From Candidatus Absconditabacterales bacterium (GTDB taxonomy: Bacteria > Patescibacteriota > Gracilibacteria > Absconditabacterales > Absconditicoccaceae): DNA of 64,000 nt. Within the stretch, counting starts at the first letter, position 1, and each line of letters starts with the position of its first letter. Positions 8,947-21,432 of this stretch are shown here, one piece after another. Location: contig CALDTY010000001.1 of assembly GCA_937923605.1 (NCBI GenBank), forward strand, positions 1 through 64,000, given 5' to 3'. The notes beneath the pieces are model-generated. The model was not told where the DNA came from. It did not search any database and worked only from the letters and a program-made list of their open reading frames with translations. Made by a program: the position numbers and the translations under genes.

Positions 8947-9450
8947 TTATTGATTAAGTGTCTTAATATTCTTTTTCGCTGTAGATTTACGATCTTTCAA
9001 TATCTGAAATAACGTTGTATGATAGTCTTCTCCTTTCGACAAAGGAATTTCCTGATTTTTTTTAGCCCTATTTAGTGTCGGTGCTGAAATCCAATCTCAG
9101 TGATTCTTTAGATGGTCATATGAAAACAACAATTTTAAACTTGTATAATAGTCGAGTGAATCTTGATCTTCGCTAAGATTAAAGTTCTCAATATCAATAA
9201 TCATTTTATTGTCTTCCTTTATGTTTCTTTTCTTGTACAACTTTAGTTGTACACATGTATCTAGAGCATTCTTTAGATCAAAATCTTTATCAAATAAGGA
9301 AGCAAGATATTTACGTGCCTTTTCTACCCTATACGCACCCAGTTGACTATCTAGTGCTCAATCAAGGTATCATTCACTGATTTTTGAAAGTATAGTTTCT
9401 CTTATTACATTTTGTGCTTGTAATTTTTCTTCTTTATAGTTTTTTTCCAT
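8947..9450 (-). CDS. Hypothetical protein
   Basis: 167 aa starting at ATG 9450, rich in Lys/Glu/Leu, with no membrane segment or signal. A few glycines are UGA-encoded, so it belongs to the recoded class. Its TAA directly abuts the uvrD TAA with zero spacing. I do not recognise the family. Confidence 0.7.
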
Positions 9451-9472
9451 AAATGTTAAAAGGATATAAATA

Positions 9473-10315
9473 CTATTGTATTGCGTCTAATTCTTGTTGT
9501 GCATATCAGAATCCTGGATTAATCTCTAGTATCTTTGTAAAAAGAGCTTTTGCATCTTCATACCTTTCAAGTTGAGATAAAGTTAATCATTTATAGTACA
9601 TTCATGTTATATTTTCAGGCAATTCAATAAGTCAAAGATTGATAGACGACAAAGCATCTTCATATGATTGTTTGTCAAAATATGAAATTCACTTAAATAT
9701 ATGAGCAATATGATAATCAGGATTCAATAAAAGCGCTCTTTCATAATGGCTGATAGCCTCATCACTTTTTGCTGAGTCATTAGTATTATATCCAATATCT
9801 GCCAATACAGTTCATTTATTAAACCAAGTTTGAAACCATTCTGGGTCAATTGCTAATGCTTTATTATAATACTGAAGCGCGTCCTTAAAATTTCACGCAT
9901 CTGCCACACTATTTCACTTATACACTAAAGCCTTAACATTTGAAGGATCAATTTCCAATGCTCTATCAAGAAAAGTTCTTGCAGCTTCAAAGTTTCATTG
10001 CATTGATTCAGCGATACCCATATTTGTAAGAGCAAATAATGATTTAGGAGAAATTTCTAAGGCTCTTTGCATAGATGACATACCTCATACGACATCTCAC
10101 ATAAGAAGTTCAACATATCATTTCTGTGCAAATCAATCAGCAAAGTCTACATGCAATTCTAAGACAGAATTAAAAGCAACCAGAGCTCACGTATAATTTG
10201 ATGATTCGATTAATTCTTGTCATTCCTGCATTAGATTACTAATTTTCTGTGAATTTGAAGCTGGTCAGCATCATGTTAGAACTAGAAAAAGTCATAAGAA
10301 GAGAATTTTTTTCAT
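9473..10315 (-). CDS. TPR-repeat lipoprotein
   Basis: 280 aa. A lipoprotein signal (MKKILFLGLFLVLTGC) puts the acylated Cys at residue 16, with the lipobox glycine encoded by UGA. The rest is about six to seven tetratricopeptide repeats, for example ALEIDPSNVKALVYKGN, ALAIDPEWFQTWFNKG and ILEINPGFGYA. TPR lipoproteins act as scaffolds for extracytoplasmic complexes; the partner is unknown. It lies just upstream of the hypothetical gene 8947-9450 on the same strand (22-base gap), so they may be co-transcribed. Confidence 0.85.
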
Positions 10316-10439
10316 ACATACATTAAGAAGATAAAGTTTAATTGAGGACAATCTTAAGTATTTATATACTAATGTCAAGTTTCTCTTGCAATATTCAAGA
10401 TTCCATTTATAACTGCATCTGTTTATGAAAAGAATTATT

Positions 10440-11441
10440 ATGGAACAACCCAAAAATTGTCCTTATTCAAGATCAAAGAAAATTTTTCATTCAACCTTGA
10501 AAGGCTTACATCAAAAGATGTGACTCAAAAGAGAATGAAGTTTTAAACAAGTGCTAAACTATGTTGGTGATAATAATAATTGGACCCAAAAAGCTGACAT
10601 ATCTAGATTACCTTATTCATCAAAAAAAATTGAATATGCATTAGCTAATAATCTTTGAGAAAAACGATACAAACTAGTACAAGAAGATAAGGATAGATTA
10701 TTAAAAAATCTAATCATAAAAAATTGATTTGATAAGAAAATAATTACCTATGCAAGAAAGAATAGATATTCGATCGAGACTAATTGATTTAAAATAATAC
10801 AAGACATAATTCAAGAACTTATTTACAAATTATGAGCTCATTGAGAAAAATTTTATAATGAGATCTGGAATCAATGAGAAATTCATGACCAGAATAGATT
10901 ATATTTATACAATCACTTTTGCGCATTGGAAGAAATAGAAAGAAAAAAAATTGCAAAAGATAGTGGAGACGAAGACAAATTTACAACAGACTATTCTCCT
11001 GCTAGTAGATTATCAGTGTGAGTAGCTATTGTCTTCTCAAGTTGGCAGAATCAAATTGCAACAACAATAAATGAAAAAGAAATCATAACACATAGAAATT
11101 TAAAAAAAGTTGGACTAGATCTCAACTACACAAGTAATGAATTAAGTAATTCTCATGATCTAATTCTAAATCATTATCATACGTGTTTAAAAAGTGAATT
11201 GAGTGAAGCTCAAAACGAGAGCAGAAATATGGACTATATTGTTTGAGAACATTGAAAATCATTACCAGGACCAGGGATAATTTCGAGACTTCTCAAAACT
11301 AAAGTATCTAGTTCTGAAATTTTATATTTTGCTCGCAACAAAGAACATGTTTGATGCCCTATCTCTTTTCGTTGAAAAATAGTAAGAGAACTGCTAGAGC
11401 CAATTATTGATGATTATTTTATTAAATGAAAATATCTATAG
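10440..11441 (+). CDS. Hypothetical protein, basic
   Basis: 333 aa with many Lys/Asn/Ile and UGA-encoded glycines. No membrane segment or recognised motif. Its 3' end overlaps the 3' end of the convergent lysS gene by 6 bases. The basic composition and helix-rich look would suit a nucleic-acid-binding protein, but this is not supported by any motif I can name. Confidence 0.65.
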
Positions 11442-14060
11442 AGACTCCATAGCTTGCACAACTTCCCCAACAAATTCTTGCAATGGGATTTCCAAATATT
11501 TTTCACAATTTAAAAGATGTTCTCTATCTACACCTTTTGCAAATGCTTTATCTTTGATTCTTTTTTTCACTCATTTGTATTCCATACCTTCAAATCATGT
11601 CGGTCTCAATAAACTATAAGCATATATAAATCATGATAGCTCATCTACGCTAGCTAGATACTTACGAACAAGTGAATCAACTGGAACTCAGGTTAACCAC
11701 TCACCATGTGACTTAATGTCGTCTTTTAATGTATCTGAAGCTCATATCTGACTCATTATCATTTCAAACTCATCCTTGAGATGTTTATCAGCATCTTTAG
11801 ATATATGATCTCGATCTATGTCATGCAAATATCAAACTGTCCACCAATAATCTTGGTCTTCTCATAATTTGCTAGCAAAATATTTCATGACTCAAGCTAC
11901 TTGTTCACAATGTCTTTTTGTGTCTGTTAAATATGTATCTACCAATTGTAGAACCTTATCTTTAGTTGGTTGTTTTGAGTCACTGCCTTCTTGAGGCGCA
12001 ACAGGCGAATCTTCAGTATCTTTATTATTTCATTTATACAAAGCAGAGTCCACAGTTAATCTCTCAACTACTTTTTTGTTTCCATAGATCAATATTCATA
12101 AATACTCTATTTCTTCTGATCTTTTTAATCAAGTTATTTCAATAATTTTAGCATCATCAGTTGTTTCCAACATTTCCTTAGTAAAACAAGCAATATGCAA
12201 TCATTCTTCTTCTGCCTGATCTAATAGTTTTCTTACTCAATCATCAGAATCTTGTTTTATCATAATTGCATGCTGTATATTTAACTTAATAGCATGACTA
12301 TCATAGGTAAGAATTTCATCTTGATACAATAATCATTTACCATTTCTAGCTCAAAATGCTGCATTCAAATGCGCAACAGTATTCATCTCTTGCCAAGGTT
12401 GCATATCGACTGAAGAATTTAGGATTACAACTGCTAATTTCGTTTTTGTATCCTTTCCTGTAGACACTCATTCTCAATCATGGGGTTTCATCAACGGAAA
12501 CATAATCACATCTCTAAGATTATCTTGCTGTGTTAGTAATGCTAGAATCCTTTCCAGTCACATTCCAAATCAAGATTGACAAGGCATTCCATGCTCCATT
12601 GCTAAAACAAATTCTTGATCGCCACTAGTAGCTTCATCATCTCACTTAGCTAAGGCTTCAGATTGTTCATCAAAATTATCTTGCTGAATTGTTGGATCTA
12701 CTAGTTCGCTATATGCTTTTATTATTTCCCATCAGTTTACAACTACCTGAAATTGCTCTACAATATTTGGATTATCATCGCTTTGACGCGCAAGAGGTTG
12801 CATCGTTTTTGGATAGTTATACACAAATGCAGGACCCACAATATTTGGTCTGAGTACTTTCTTATACAAGTAATCAATAAGGGTTGTAACTCATTGCTGT
12901 TCCATTCAATCCCAAGAATGTCAAAGTTCTTTTATGTCAGCAACTAACCTTCTTTGATCTTCATCTGAGTTTACATATTGTGTTATATCTAATCATCAAC
13001 TAGCCTTCTTTACTCATTGTATATAATCTATTCTTTCCCAAGGGGTATTCCAATTTACATCCTTTAAATCTCATTGCTTATCTTTTACTTGCAGTATTTT
13101 TGGAAGATCTAAGGTCTTGAATAGATAATCAAACATATTTTCAGCAAATTTCATATTATCTTCATAATTTCGTCGTGCAGCATAATGCTCTACTTGGGTG
13201 AATTCTTGAACATGTGAAGGATCACTTCCTTCATTACGAAAATCTTTTCCAATTTCAAAAACTTTTTCATACCTTCAAACTGTGGCCATTTTTAGTGCTG
13301 GTTCGAATGCTATTCTTAGGTATACATCAAGATCATAATCATGATGATACGTTTCAAAAGGTCTAGCAGCAGCTCCGCTAGCAGCATTTCATAAAACTGA
13401 TGTTTCAATTTCCTCAAATCATTGTGCTACATAGAAATTTCTCAAAGCAGCATAAAATTTAGATTTAAACCTAAATCTTTGATAACTTTCTTCATTCATC
13501 GTCATATCAAGATATCTTTGTCTATATATCTTCTCTTCGTCCTTTATTCCATGCCACTTATCTCACAATGGACGCAATGCTTTACTTAGAAGCTGATACT
13601 CATCAATAAATATCGTTAGTTCACCATGTTTTGTTATAAACAACTCCCCTTTTACTCAAACAAAATCTCAAATATCAAGAAATTTCTCAGCAAACTTATA
13701 AGAATTTATTGGATCAGAATCCAAAAGATCTAATTCATCTACAACTTCATTTCAGGTATGTAATGAGCATTTTCCTTTCACAAAACAAATTTGTATATCT
13801 CAAGTACTATCTCTTAGTGTTGCAAAGCTAAGTTTTCACATCGTACGAAATGACATCATTCTTCAAGCAGTGCTATATTGCTGTGAAGCTCAATGTTCCA
13901 TTAGATAATCAGCATCACTAACTTGAGTCGCTCATATATCAATAAGTTCCTTACATGAATGAGATTTGTCGTATCTATTTGCATAAGGGATGACTCAAGA
14001 AGCTTTTAGTGTCTCCAATCTGTTTCTACGAGTTGTGTATTCTGATAATCTTTCTGACAT
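11436..14060 (-). CDS. lysS: Class II lysyl-tRNA synthetase fused to DUF2000-like and HD-like domains
   Basis: 874 aa, against about 500 for a normal LysRS. Residues 1-525 are the synthetase: OB-fold anticodon domain, motif 1 region, motif 2 [12 protein letters not shown] followed by [11 protein letters not shown], and motif 3 [14 protein letters not shown] near 493 then NLRDVIMFP. From about 535 to 667 follows a region resembling DUF2000, whose fold is related to Pth2 peptidyl-tRNA hydrolase ([25 protein letters not shown]). From about 700 to the end is an HD-type region (HCEQVAGVM near 716, [10 protein letters not shown] near 743, [17 protein letters not shown]). One frame runs through all three with no TAA or TAG. 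Charging Lys-tRNA is certain; the tail functions are inference. It starts at ATG 14060. Confidence 0.88.
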
Positions 14061-14140
14061 ATCAATTACATATTGTAAAAATACTTATAAGTATACTAAT
14101 TTCGCATGATGGTGCAATAATTTGTCACTAGAACTATTTA

Positions 14141-14164
14141 GGCCTCTGTAAAGTTACAGAGGCC
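14141..14164 (-). terminator. Hairpin after the 14189-14518 gene
   Basis: A 10-bp stem GGCCTCTGTA/TACAGAGGCC with a tetraloop lies 25 bases past the stop of the minus-strand gene. The T tract after it is weak, so termination may be partial. Confidence 0.6.
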
Positions 14165-14188
14165 CATTAAAAAATTTTGTCTTGGTTC

Positions 14189-14518
14189 TTAGAAAAAAGA
14201 AAGGTTAACCCTAGGATGACTTCTAAATGACTTATTAGTGAAAAAATACTTTTTCGAGCCACCATAACCACCTTGGATAATGCCATTAAAATCTTTCTTT
14301 CCAGGGGCGAATATGTGAATTTTGTGCTTAACTTGGCCCTTTTCTACAATTGGCTCCACATTTACATGTGACATTGGTAATCTAAGGCTTCCATTTAGCA
14401 CTACAACTTTTGCATCTGGATCAGTAAAAGATTTTCTCGATTGTCTTGTTCCCTTTCTCGCACTTCTAGGCATATGAACTAATTTTTGTTTTTTAGTAAT
14501 GTATTCGTCTGAATACAA
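14189..14518 (-). CDS. Small basic UGA-free protein of unknown function
   Basis: 109 aa, rich in Lys/Arg with a C-terminal GGYGGSKK stretch and a phenylalanine end (RVNLSFF). All nine or so glycines are GGN, unlike its neighbours lysS and the giant surface gene. No signal peptide. The small size, basic charge and single-gene unit with its own hairpin would fit a nucleic-acid-binding or ribosome-associated protein, but I do not recognise it. Confidence 0.6.
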   Translation of the reverse strand: MYSDEYITKKQKLVHMPRSARKGTRQSRKSFTDPDAKVVVLNGSLRLPMSHVNVEPIVEKGQVKHKIHIFAPGKKDFNGIIQGGYGGSKKYFFTNKSFRSHPRVNLSFF

Positions 14519-14694
14519 ACTTTCGTTTGTTAATCATTCTTAAATTTGGTGTGAATGATTGTTTTTTTTGATTAAACAATAATATATATTTATATTTTGG
14601 TAACATTTTCTTCACATAATCATTTTAGGTTAATTAATTGATCTTCTATATACATATATCAAGTGACAGTAAAAAATCAATATGAAATAAAAAA

Positions 14695-14724
14695 AGATGT
14701 AAATCACTAGGTGATCTACATCTT
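14695..14724 (-). terminator. Terminator of the 2159-aa surface protein gene
   Basis: An interrupted palindrome around ATCACTAGGTGAT with GATGTA/TACATC arms, followed on the minus strand by a T run, 60 bases after the TAA at 14785. Confidence 0.7.
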
Positions 14725-14784
14725 AATTGGGTATTCATATTGCTACCAATATAAACATATTCCCTTTATGTATTTTGTTTTTGT

Positions 14785-17700
14785 TTAGCTAATTGGACAG
14801 TAGTTTATTTCACCACCAGTCTTAGGTAAAATAAGTGGTGTAACAATACGTTCTGGTTGAGGAGGAACGAATACAGGTGCTTTCTTCTTTTCTAGAATAA
14901 GATCAATAATGTCATCATCTAACTCAATCTGACATGTACTACTACAGTCATCTCCGTCAAATGTATTTCCATCATCACATTCTTCCCATTCTTGATTCAT
15001 AGATCAATCACCACAAGTAAGGATAACTTCAACAAGACAAGTAGAACTACAACCATCATAGTTATCTAGATTTCCATCATCACATTGCTCAGAATCTTGA
15101 TTCATTACTCAATCTCCACATATTCACTCAACCTTACAATTACTATCACATCAATCTCAGTCAGTATAGTTTCCATCATCACATTCTTCTCCAGTTCTCA
15201 CATTTCAGTCTCCACAATAGTTATTTCAACCTCTACTTCATCATGTAGGTCTAACTCATGCACAAACACATACGCTATTATACATGTCTCACAATGTACG
15301 AGGATCTCAATCATCACATGATTTTCATACTGACATATCTTCAAATCATTCATCAATATCACCATCATCATCATTATCTTGTCCATCACATATTTCAACC
15401 TTTAATGGAGCTACTGTGATTGGCTCTGGATCTTCTTCATCTTCTGATTGATCACCGTCATCATTATTTACGTCACTATCAATATCATCTCCATCATCCT
15501 CCAAGATTTCAACTACATTGATAATAGTTCCTTCGATATTAGCTCCTACTTTAGTAGTGATATCAACTTGCATTGAATTTCATGGTGCCAATGGAGTATT
15601 CACAACATATGTAGCTTCATTATTTCCTATACTAGTCCAATCATTATCCAATAATGTTAATCAAGTTGGAAGATGATCTATCAATTCAAATGAATTAGCA
15701 GTAACATTTCCTTGGTTTGTAACAGTAACAGTAAAGGTAACGAGATCTCCTTGTGTAACATTTCTAGATTGACCAGAAGCTAAATCTTTAACTAATGCTA
15801 GATCATACTCAACAGGAGTTCATGTACATACACATACAGAATTATATTTATCATTCATAGTAGTAGCATTTCCATCATTACACACTCTTCCAGGAGCCAT
15901 GTCTTCAAATCCTTCATCTACTACTCCATCATTGTCATTATCTTGTCCATCACATATTTCAGCATTTACAACTGTAATTGGCTCTGGATCTTCTTCATCT
16001 TCTGATTGATCTCAATTATCGTTATTTACATCACTATCAATATCATCACCGTCATCTTCAAACATTTCAACCACATTAACCAATGTACCTTCTACATTTG
16101 CTCCTACTCTGGTAGTAATATCAACATCAATTGAAGCTCCTGGTACTAATGGCGTAGTAACTACATATGTAGCTTTATTATTACCGAAGTCATTCCAATC
16201 TGCATCTTCTAATGTCAATCCCGTAGGTAAGTGATCAATTAACGTAAATGAGTTAGCAATAATATCTCATTGATTAGTAATAGTTACCGTAAATGTTACT
16301 AGATCTCATTCAGCAACAATTCTAGATTGTCCTGATGCAAGATTTTTAACCAATGCTAGATCATATACATCTTCATCTACAACCAATAATCCTCTACACA
16401 CGCATACATTATTGTACATATCATTTTCTGTATTACTGTTTCCATCATTACATGTAGTTCATGGTGACATATGTTCAAATCCTTCATCAATTGTTCAGTC
16501 ATTATTGTCATCTCTACCGTTACATATCTCCAATCTAATTAATTCAACATCATGATCATCTTCATCACCTCATGGATTACATCCATTTCATAAGTCATTA
16601 TCAACTGGTGTTCCATCATTATTAAACGTATCATCTGGAGTACTATCACAATCCTCACCATCATCTTTACTAATTTCAGCATAATTTCTTATGACTAAAC
16701 CAGCGAATGATTGATCAATAACGAAGTTCACTACAAAGCTATATGATTGACCTGGTTGTATAGTTCCAGGAATTGTAAATACCGCTTTATTTGCTCAGTT
16801 CATTGTGTGAGCTATAGAAGCTCAGTCTAGAGTTAGTCAATTTGGTATATAATCTGTTACTTCAACTCATGAAGCAGGAATATCTCATTGATTTACAACA
16901 TTGATAACAAATGCAACTGGATCTCATGCTTTAAATGATGTCGCAGCTCCATTATATAGTAATTTATTTAGAGCAAGATCATAACGATCAACATTACACG
17001 TTCTTTCATCATCAAGTGGATCGCATTCTTCTCATCAGTAAGCTGCTTCAGTGATAACACTTCTAGTTCTTGTTTCCTTTCAAGTAGTTGAATCACAAAC
17101 CCAAGGAGTCCAAGGACTTGGAACACAATCAACAGGCACCACAGGAGTTCATCTACATACACAATTATTATTTACTTTATCATCGATAGTAAGTGGATTA
17201 TTATCATCACAACCAGTTCCTGGTCTATCAAATCCATTATAAGGATTACCATCACCATCATGATCTATAGTATCACATTGCTCTGCACAAGGCGCTTCAG
17301 CTATAGTTCTTTGGAAGGTTTCTTCACAGTCTTTACAAGTTGAAGATGTATAACTTACTGTAATTGTACATACTCATGGTTCTAGATTTGGAAAGTTCTT
17401 TGTTACAGTTGTAGATGTAGCATTACAGCTTGCACAATCTCTTGTTCACTGTATCACTCTAACATCACCACATTCATTAAAGATAGTTCTTGTACCTCCT
17501 GTACATATTGTGTTTGGATCAATAGCAACAAATGTACTATCACAAGCACATTCTCATGTTGTGCTTGTACCTACAATAGTTCTAGAATCACCACAATCAT
17601 TATAGATCACTCTAGTACTTCATTCACATATACTACTTGGTAGAACGTTCTCAAATACATTACTACAAGATCCACAACTAGTAGGTGCCATTACTTCATT

Positions 17701-20700
17701 TGGCATAGTCTTACATTCGTCCGCAGCATTAATAACTCCATTAACTACTGTACAAATCTTCATCGTTAATGGTCCAGGAACTGGTGTTTGTAGCCAAGGT
17801 CAAGTCACCGTATTTTGTGAAGCAGTTGATATTGGCGCTATTCATTGTCCAACAATATTTCAAGCACTATCATATACTCTAATTCCATACTCTTGAGATA
17901 CATCATGGTCGAAGAATGCTATCCATTCAGGACATGTTGCAGCCATGCTACAACCATGCATATTGTAAGGATTTTCTCAAACATGACCTGTTGTATCTGT
18001 AATTGATCATGCGCTAATTACATCTGCAGTAGATACTCATGTAATACCATCAGATCCACAACAGTTGACTAACATTTCGTATGCGAAGTTTTCAGAAGTT
18101 CACATCATTCCAGCAATTCTTCTTGCCATGTACATAGTAGTTTCAGCGTCTACCATTTCTGCACAAAATGTTCAAGCATCAGCTCATAACATATCACTAA
18201 CTCTTTCCCAGTTTTCTGCATAATCACCATCACAAGTACCTCACACGATTGGTAGATATGCATCTGCTGTAAGATATTGTTGTGTGGTAAATGTTCCATC
18301 ACTACATTCTACAGTTACTGTTGCGCTATCTACTCAAGCAACAACTACGTTAAGTCATCCATTTTCTGCGTTACATGTAGATTCATCAGTTTTTGTAATA
18401 CTTACATTTGCATTACATACCGGGTTTATACATTCACTATTATTGTTACAAAATGTACTATTTGGACTAGTTAGATTTGTTTGACATTGTTGTGCAACAC
18501 AACCATTAAATGTACAAGCTCATGCTTCTCAATAGTTATTTGCTCTTAAATCAGTACATCATTGGATTACTTGGAAACAGTCATTGTTTGTACTACATGA
18601 ATATGCATTTACTGGACAAGATGTCGCAGTCGTTGGTGATTGCACACAAGTATTTCAACTACAAGAACCGCAATAAATAGTATTTGATTGACATGAATTA
18701 TTACAATTTGATGAAGTTGTCGTTCCATTTACATCATCTCTTACACATGTTGATCCATTACATCTATATTTTGGTAAAATACCTGTTCCTCAACATGAAT
18801 TATTACAATTTGATGAAGTTGTCGTTCCATTTACATCATCTCTTACACATGTTGATCCATTACATCTATATTTTGGAGTAACATCAGTAGGTCATATACA
18901 ACAATTGGTATCATTAAGTGCTTGAACAGCATCTGGATCCCTAGGGTCCACATTAAAACAATGTGATCATCCACTAAATTGTCCTGCACTCACATTTGTT
19001 ACATCATTAGCATTATTATCAGTACAATAAACTGCATTACCATGTGGAGGCTGTCAAGAAAGAATCCATTCACCTCAACCATCTGCAACAGGAACACATT
19101 CATATTGTCGAATTGTTGGTTCTTCTTGGTGTTCTTTACATTCCCAATTTCCGAAACTATATTCTGTATCAAATTCGTCACTAAATTTAAATAGGTCTGA
19201 AGGCGTTAAATTTTCATCCTCTAGCCAAAGACTAATGTCAGCATTTAAACAGCTAGAACCATTATGTAAATATGTATATGTATATTCACCTTCATTATCG
19301 CTACCTTGACCTGGTAAATATCATACTAATTCTGGTCTTGGGTTTCCATTAATATCATAAAAGTCAGGTACATTCATCGTACTATTAGGATTTGAGTTAC
19401 AAATATGATTTGGATCTAAATATCGTTCTCCACTAAGACAAGTTCGTTCCATACCATGAACCACATTTGTTGGATTACATTCAATACCAACATCAGATGG
19501 CGTGTCTCCAGATGGCACATTAATACTACATGTATCATTTGTGAAATGTTCATCTTGCTGAGAACATGTTTCTGATGGATTATATGAATTTACCATTTGT
19601 AACCATCCTTGTTGAGTACAATTCCATCTTTGATGCATTTGGCATGGGTCATAACAATCTTCTCAGATGTTACACCCATCAACATCAGGATCATAACCAT
19701 TATGACATCGATCTGTTCATAAATGATAATCAGACCCATCATCAGGATCACATGCAGAACAAGCATATACAGTAAACTGGCTAGTAATTTGACCACAAGT
19801 CCATGGACAATTTTCATTACATTCAGTAATAGTGTCATAGCGTCATTCTTCACATGCGTTTATATCATAATTTGATTCCCATTCATGAGGACAATATAAT
19901 CAACTATTCGTTGAATTATGAGCTTCAGCATATGTCATTCCATCAAATTCTTGTGAATTATCTTGCACTTTACTAAGACTAAGTCAACTGTTATTATTCC
20001 AATTATTCCAATCTATTGCATTATGATCATGTTCTTCTAGTGATTCAAATGGCACACCACAAACTTCTAAGAAGTAAGGATAAAGGTCCAACACATGATT
20101 ATCATCAAAGTATTCACAATCTGTACAGATATACTTATTGACTGGTCAAGAATTTGTATCAATAGTTACTCAACCACAAGGTTGTGTACCTCCACAGTGT
20201 TCAGAACATTCAAAAGGATCGTCAAATTCAATTGGTAAACCATTATCTTCACAAGCTGACAATTGTTCACAATATAAGTTCAAATATTCATTAGCACTAT
20301 CTACATCATTACCATTTCGATCAAATTGGTCATTTCGTACATATGGAGTAGAAGAGTTATTTATATTTCAAATATTTGAATCATTTTGATTTAATCGATT
20401 TACAAAGTCTGGATCACAACAATCATTTCATTGATTTGTAAGTCCCCATAATGTACTATAGTTATCAATTGCATTATTAATATCATCATTACTTTGCCAT
20501 AAGTCATCAATATGAGATTGATTTCATAGAGTCAAAATTCAACATAAATTCCAATAATATGGATCAGTATCACAAGCAGTATTATCAATTCAATCATGAC
20601 ATTCTGCTAGATCACAAGATATTTCTCAGTCAAATTCTCATCAATTTATTGTAATTCTTTCAAGAAATTCATCACGATCTAACCATTCTATAGTTCCATT

Positions 20701-21264
20701 ATCAGATTCTCGGATCTGATATGCTACAGTTCAAAAATAAGATATTCAAGTTTCATCACATAAATAATCATCTGTTTCAACACTAGGGTAATTTGGTGCT
20801 TGTTCAACTATGTTTTCACAATTGTCAAAATCACCATACCATTGTCCACATCTTTCATTTCGTAAATTTTCACCAACATTATCACAGATTGCTTCATATA
20901 GATCTGAAGGTTCTTCATAATTTGGTCCTTGTGCCATGATACTTTCACAATTACTTATGCTTCAGTAAAATTGTCAACAAGTGTCATCTCGATCTCCTGA
21001 ATTTGAATATGCATCACAAGCTTCTGATGGAGAATTATAATTTTCATTATAATAATCTAATCTTGATTCATAACAGAAATTAAGTTGATTTTGAGTGTTA
21101 TTAACATCAATATCCAAAATTGTCCAACATTGATCTAATGGTACTCATTGAGTATCAAAAGAATCTCATGAATTTAATTCATTTTGATTGTCATTGTTAG
21201 TACCGAACATAAAGTATGCACCAAGTAACAATATTCAAATAATAAATAAACCGAACTTTTTCAT
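14785..21264 (-). CDS. Giant cysteine-rich surface protein with DUF11 and Myxococcus-type repeats, LPKTG end
   Basis: 2159 aa in one frame once TGA is Gly. Residues 1-25 are a signal anchor (MKKFGLFIIGILLLGAYFMF). An Asn/Asp/Cys-rich body follows, including two identical 34-aa Cys units around residues 796-858. Three DUF11 adhesin-type domains lie at about 1425-1525, 1631-1755 and 1811-1945, each with YDLAL and DLVTFTVT-like strands. Between and after them are acidic metal-binding motifs of MopE type (CDGQDNDNDGVVDE). Three Myxococcus-type Cys-rich repeats (EECDDGN...DGC...C) lie at about 2010-2115. The end is LPKTGG at 2146-2151 with only eight residues after it. It is probably a secreted or wall-linked adhesin stabilised by disulfides and Ca. 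Promoter at 21302-21330. Confidence 0.88.
18691..18876 (-). repeat. Perfect in-frame tandem duplication inside the giant protein gene
   Basis: Two identical 84-bp blocks (18691-18774 and 18793-18876) repeat with a 102-bp period, i.e. 34 codons. Each encodes a small Cys unit PKYRCNGSTCVRDDVNG followed by NCNNSC. Identity at the DNA level indicates a recent duplication. Confidence 0.9.
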
Positions 21265-21301
21265 TTTTGTTTATAGATAGATAAAAAATTTCTATACACT
21301 A

Positions 21302-21330
21302 ATTTTACTTAGATCAATAAAATTTGTCAA
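21302..21330 (-). promoter_or_regulatory. Promoter of the 2159-aa surface protein gene
   Basis: Minus strand TTGACA (21325-21330), 17-nt spacer, TAAAAT (21302-21307). The start codon is at 21262-21264, giving a leader of about 30 nt. Confidence 0.65.
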
Positions 21331-21372
21331 ATAATAAGCATACAATATTAAGACAACTTTTAACAAAAGAGA

Positions 21373-21400
21373 AAAGATTGACTCATAGAGTCAATCTTTT
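21373..21400 (-). terminator. Terminator of the 1755-aa surface protein gene
   Basis: Stem AAAGATTGACTC / GAGTCAATCTTT with a 4-nt loop, flanked by A and T runs, 33 bases after the TAA at 21433. Confidence 0.8.
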
Positions 21401-21432
21401 CACATGGTTAGTTATTTAGATTAGTGAATTAT

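Noticed and set aside
18691-18876. CRISPR-like repeat
   Set aside because: Only two copies, an 84-bp repeat with an 18-bp gap, in frame within a coding gene and encoding a Cys unit.
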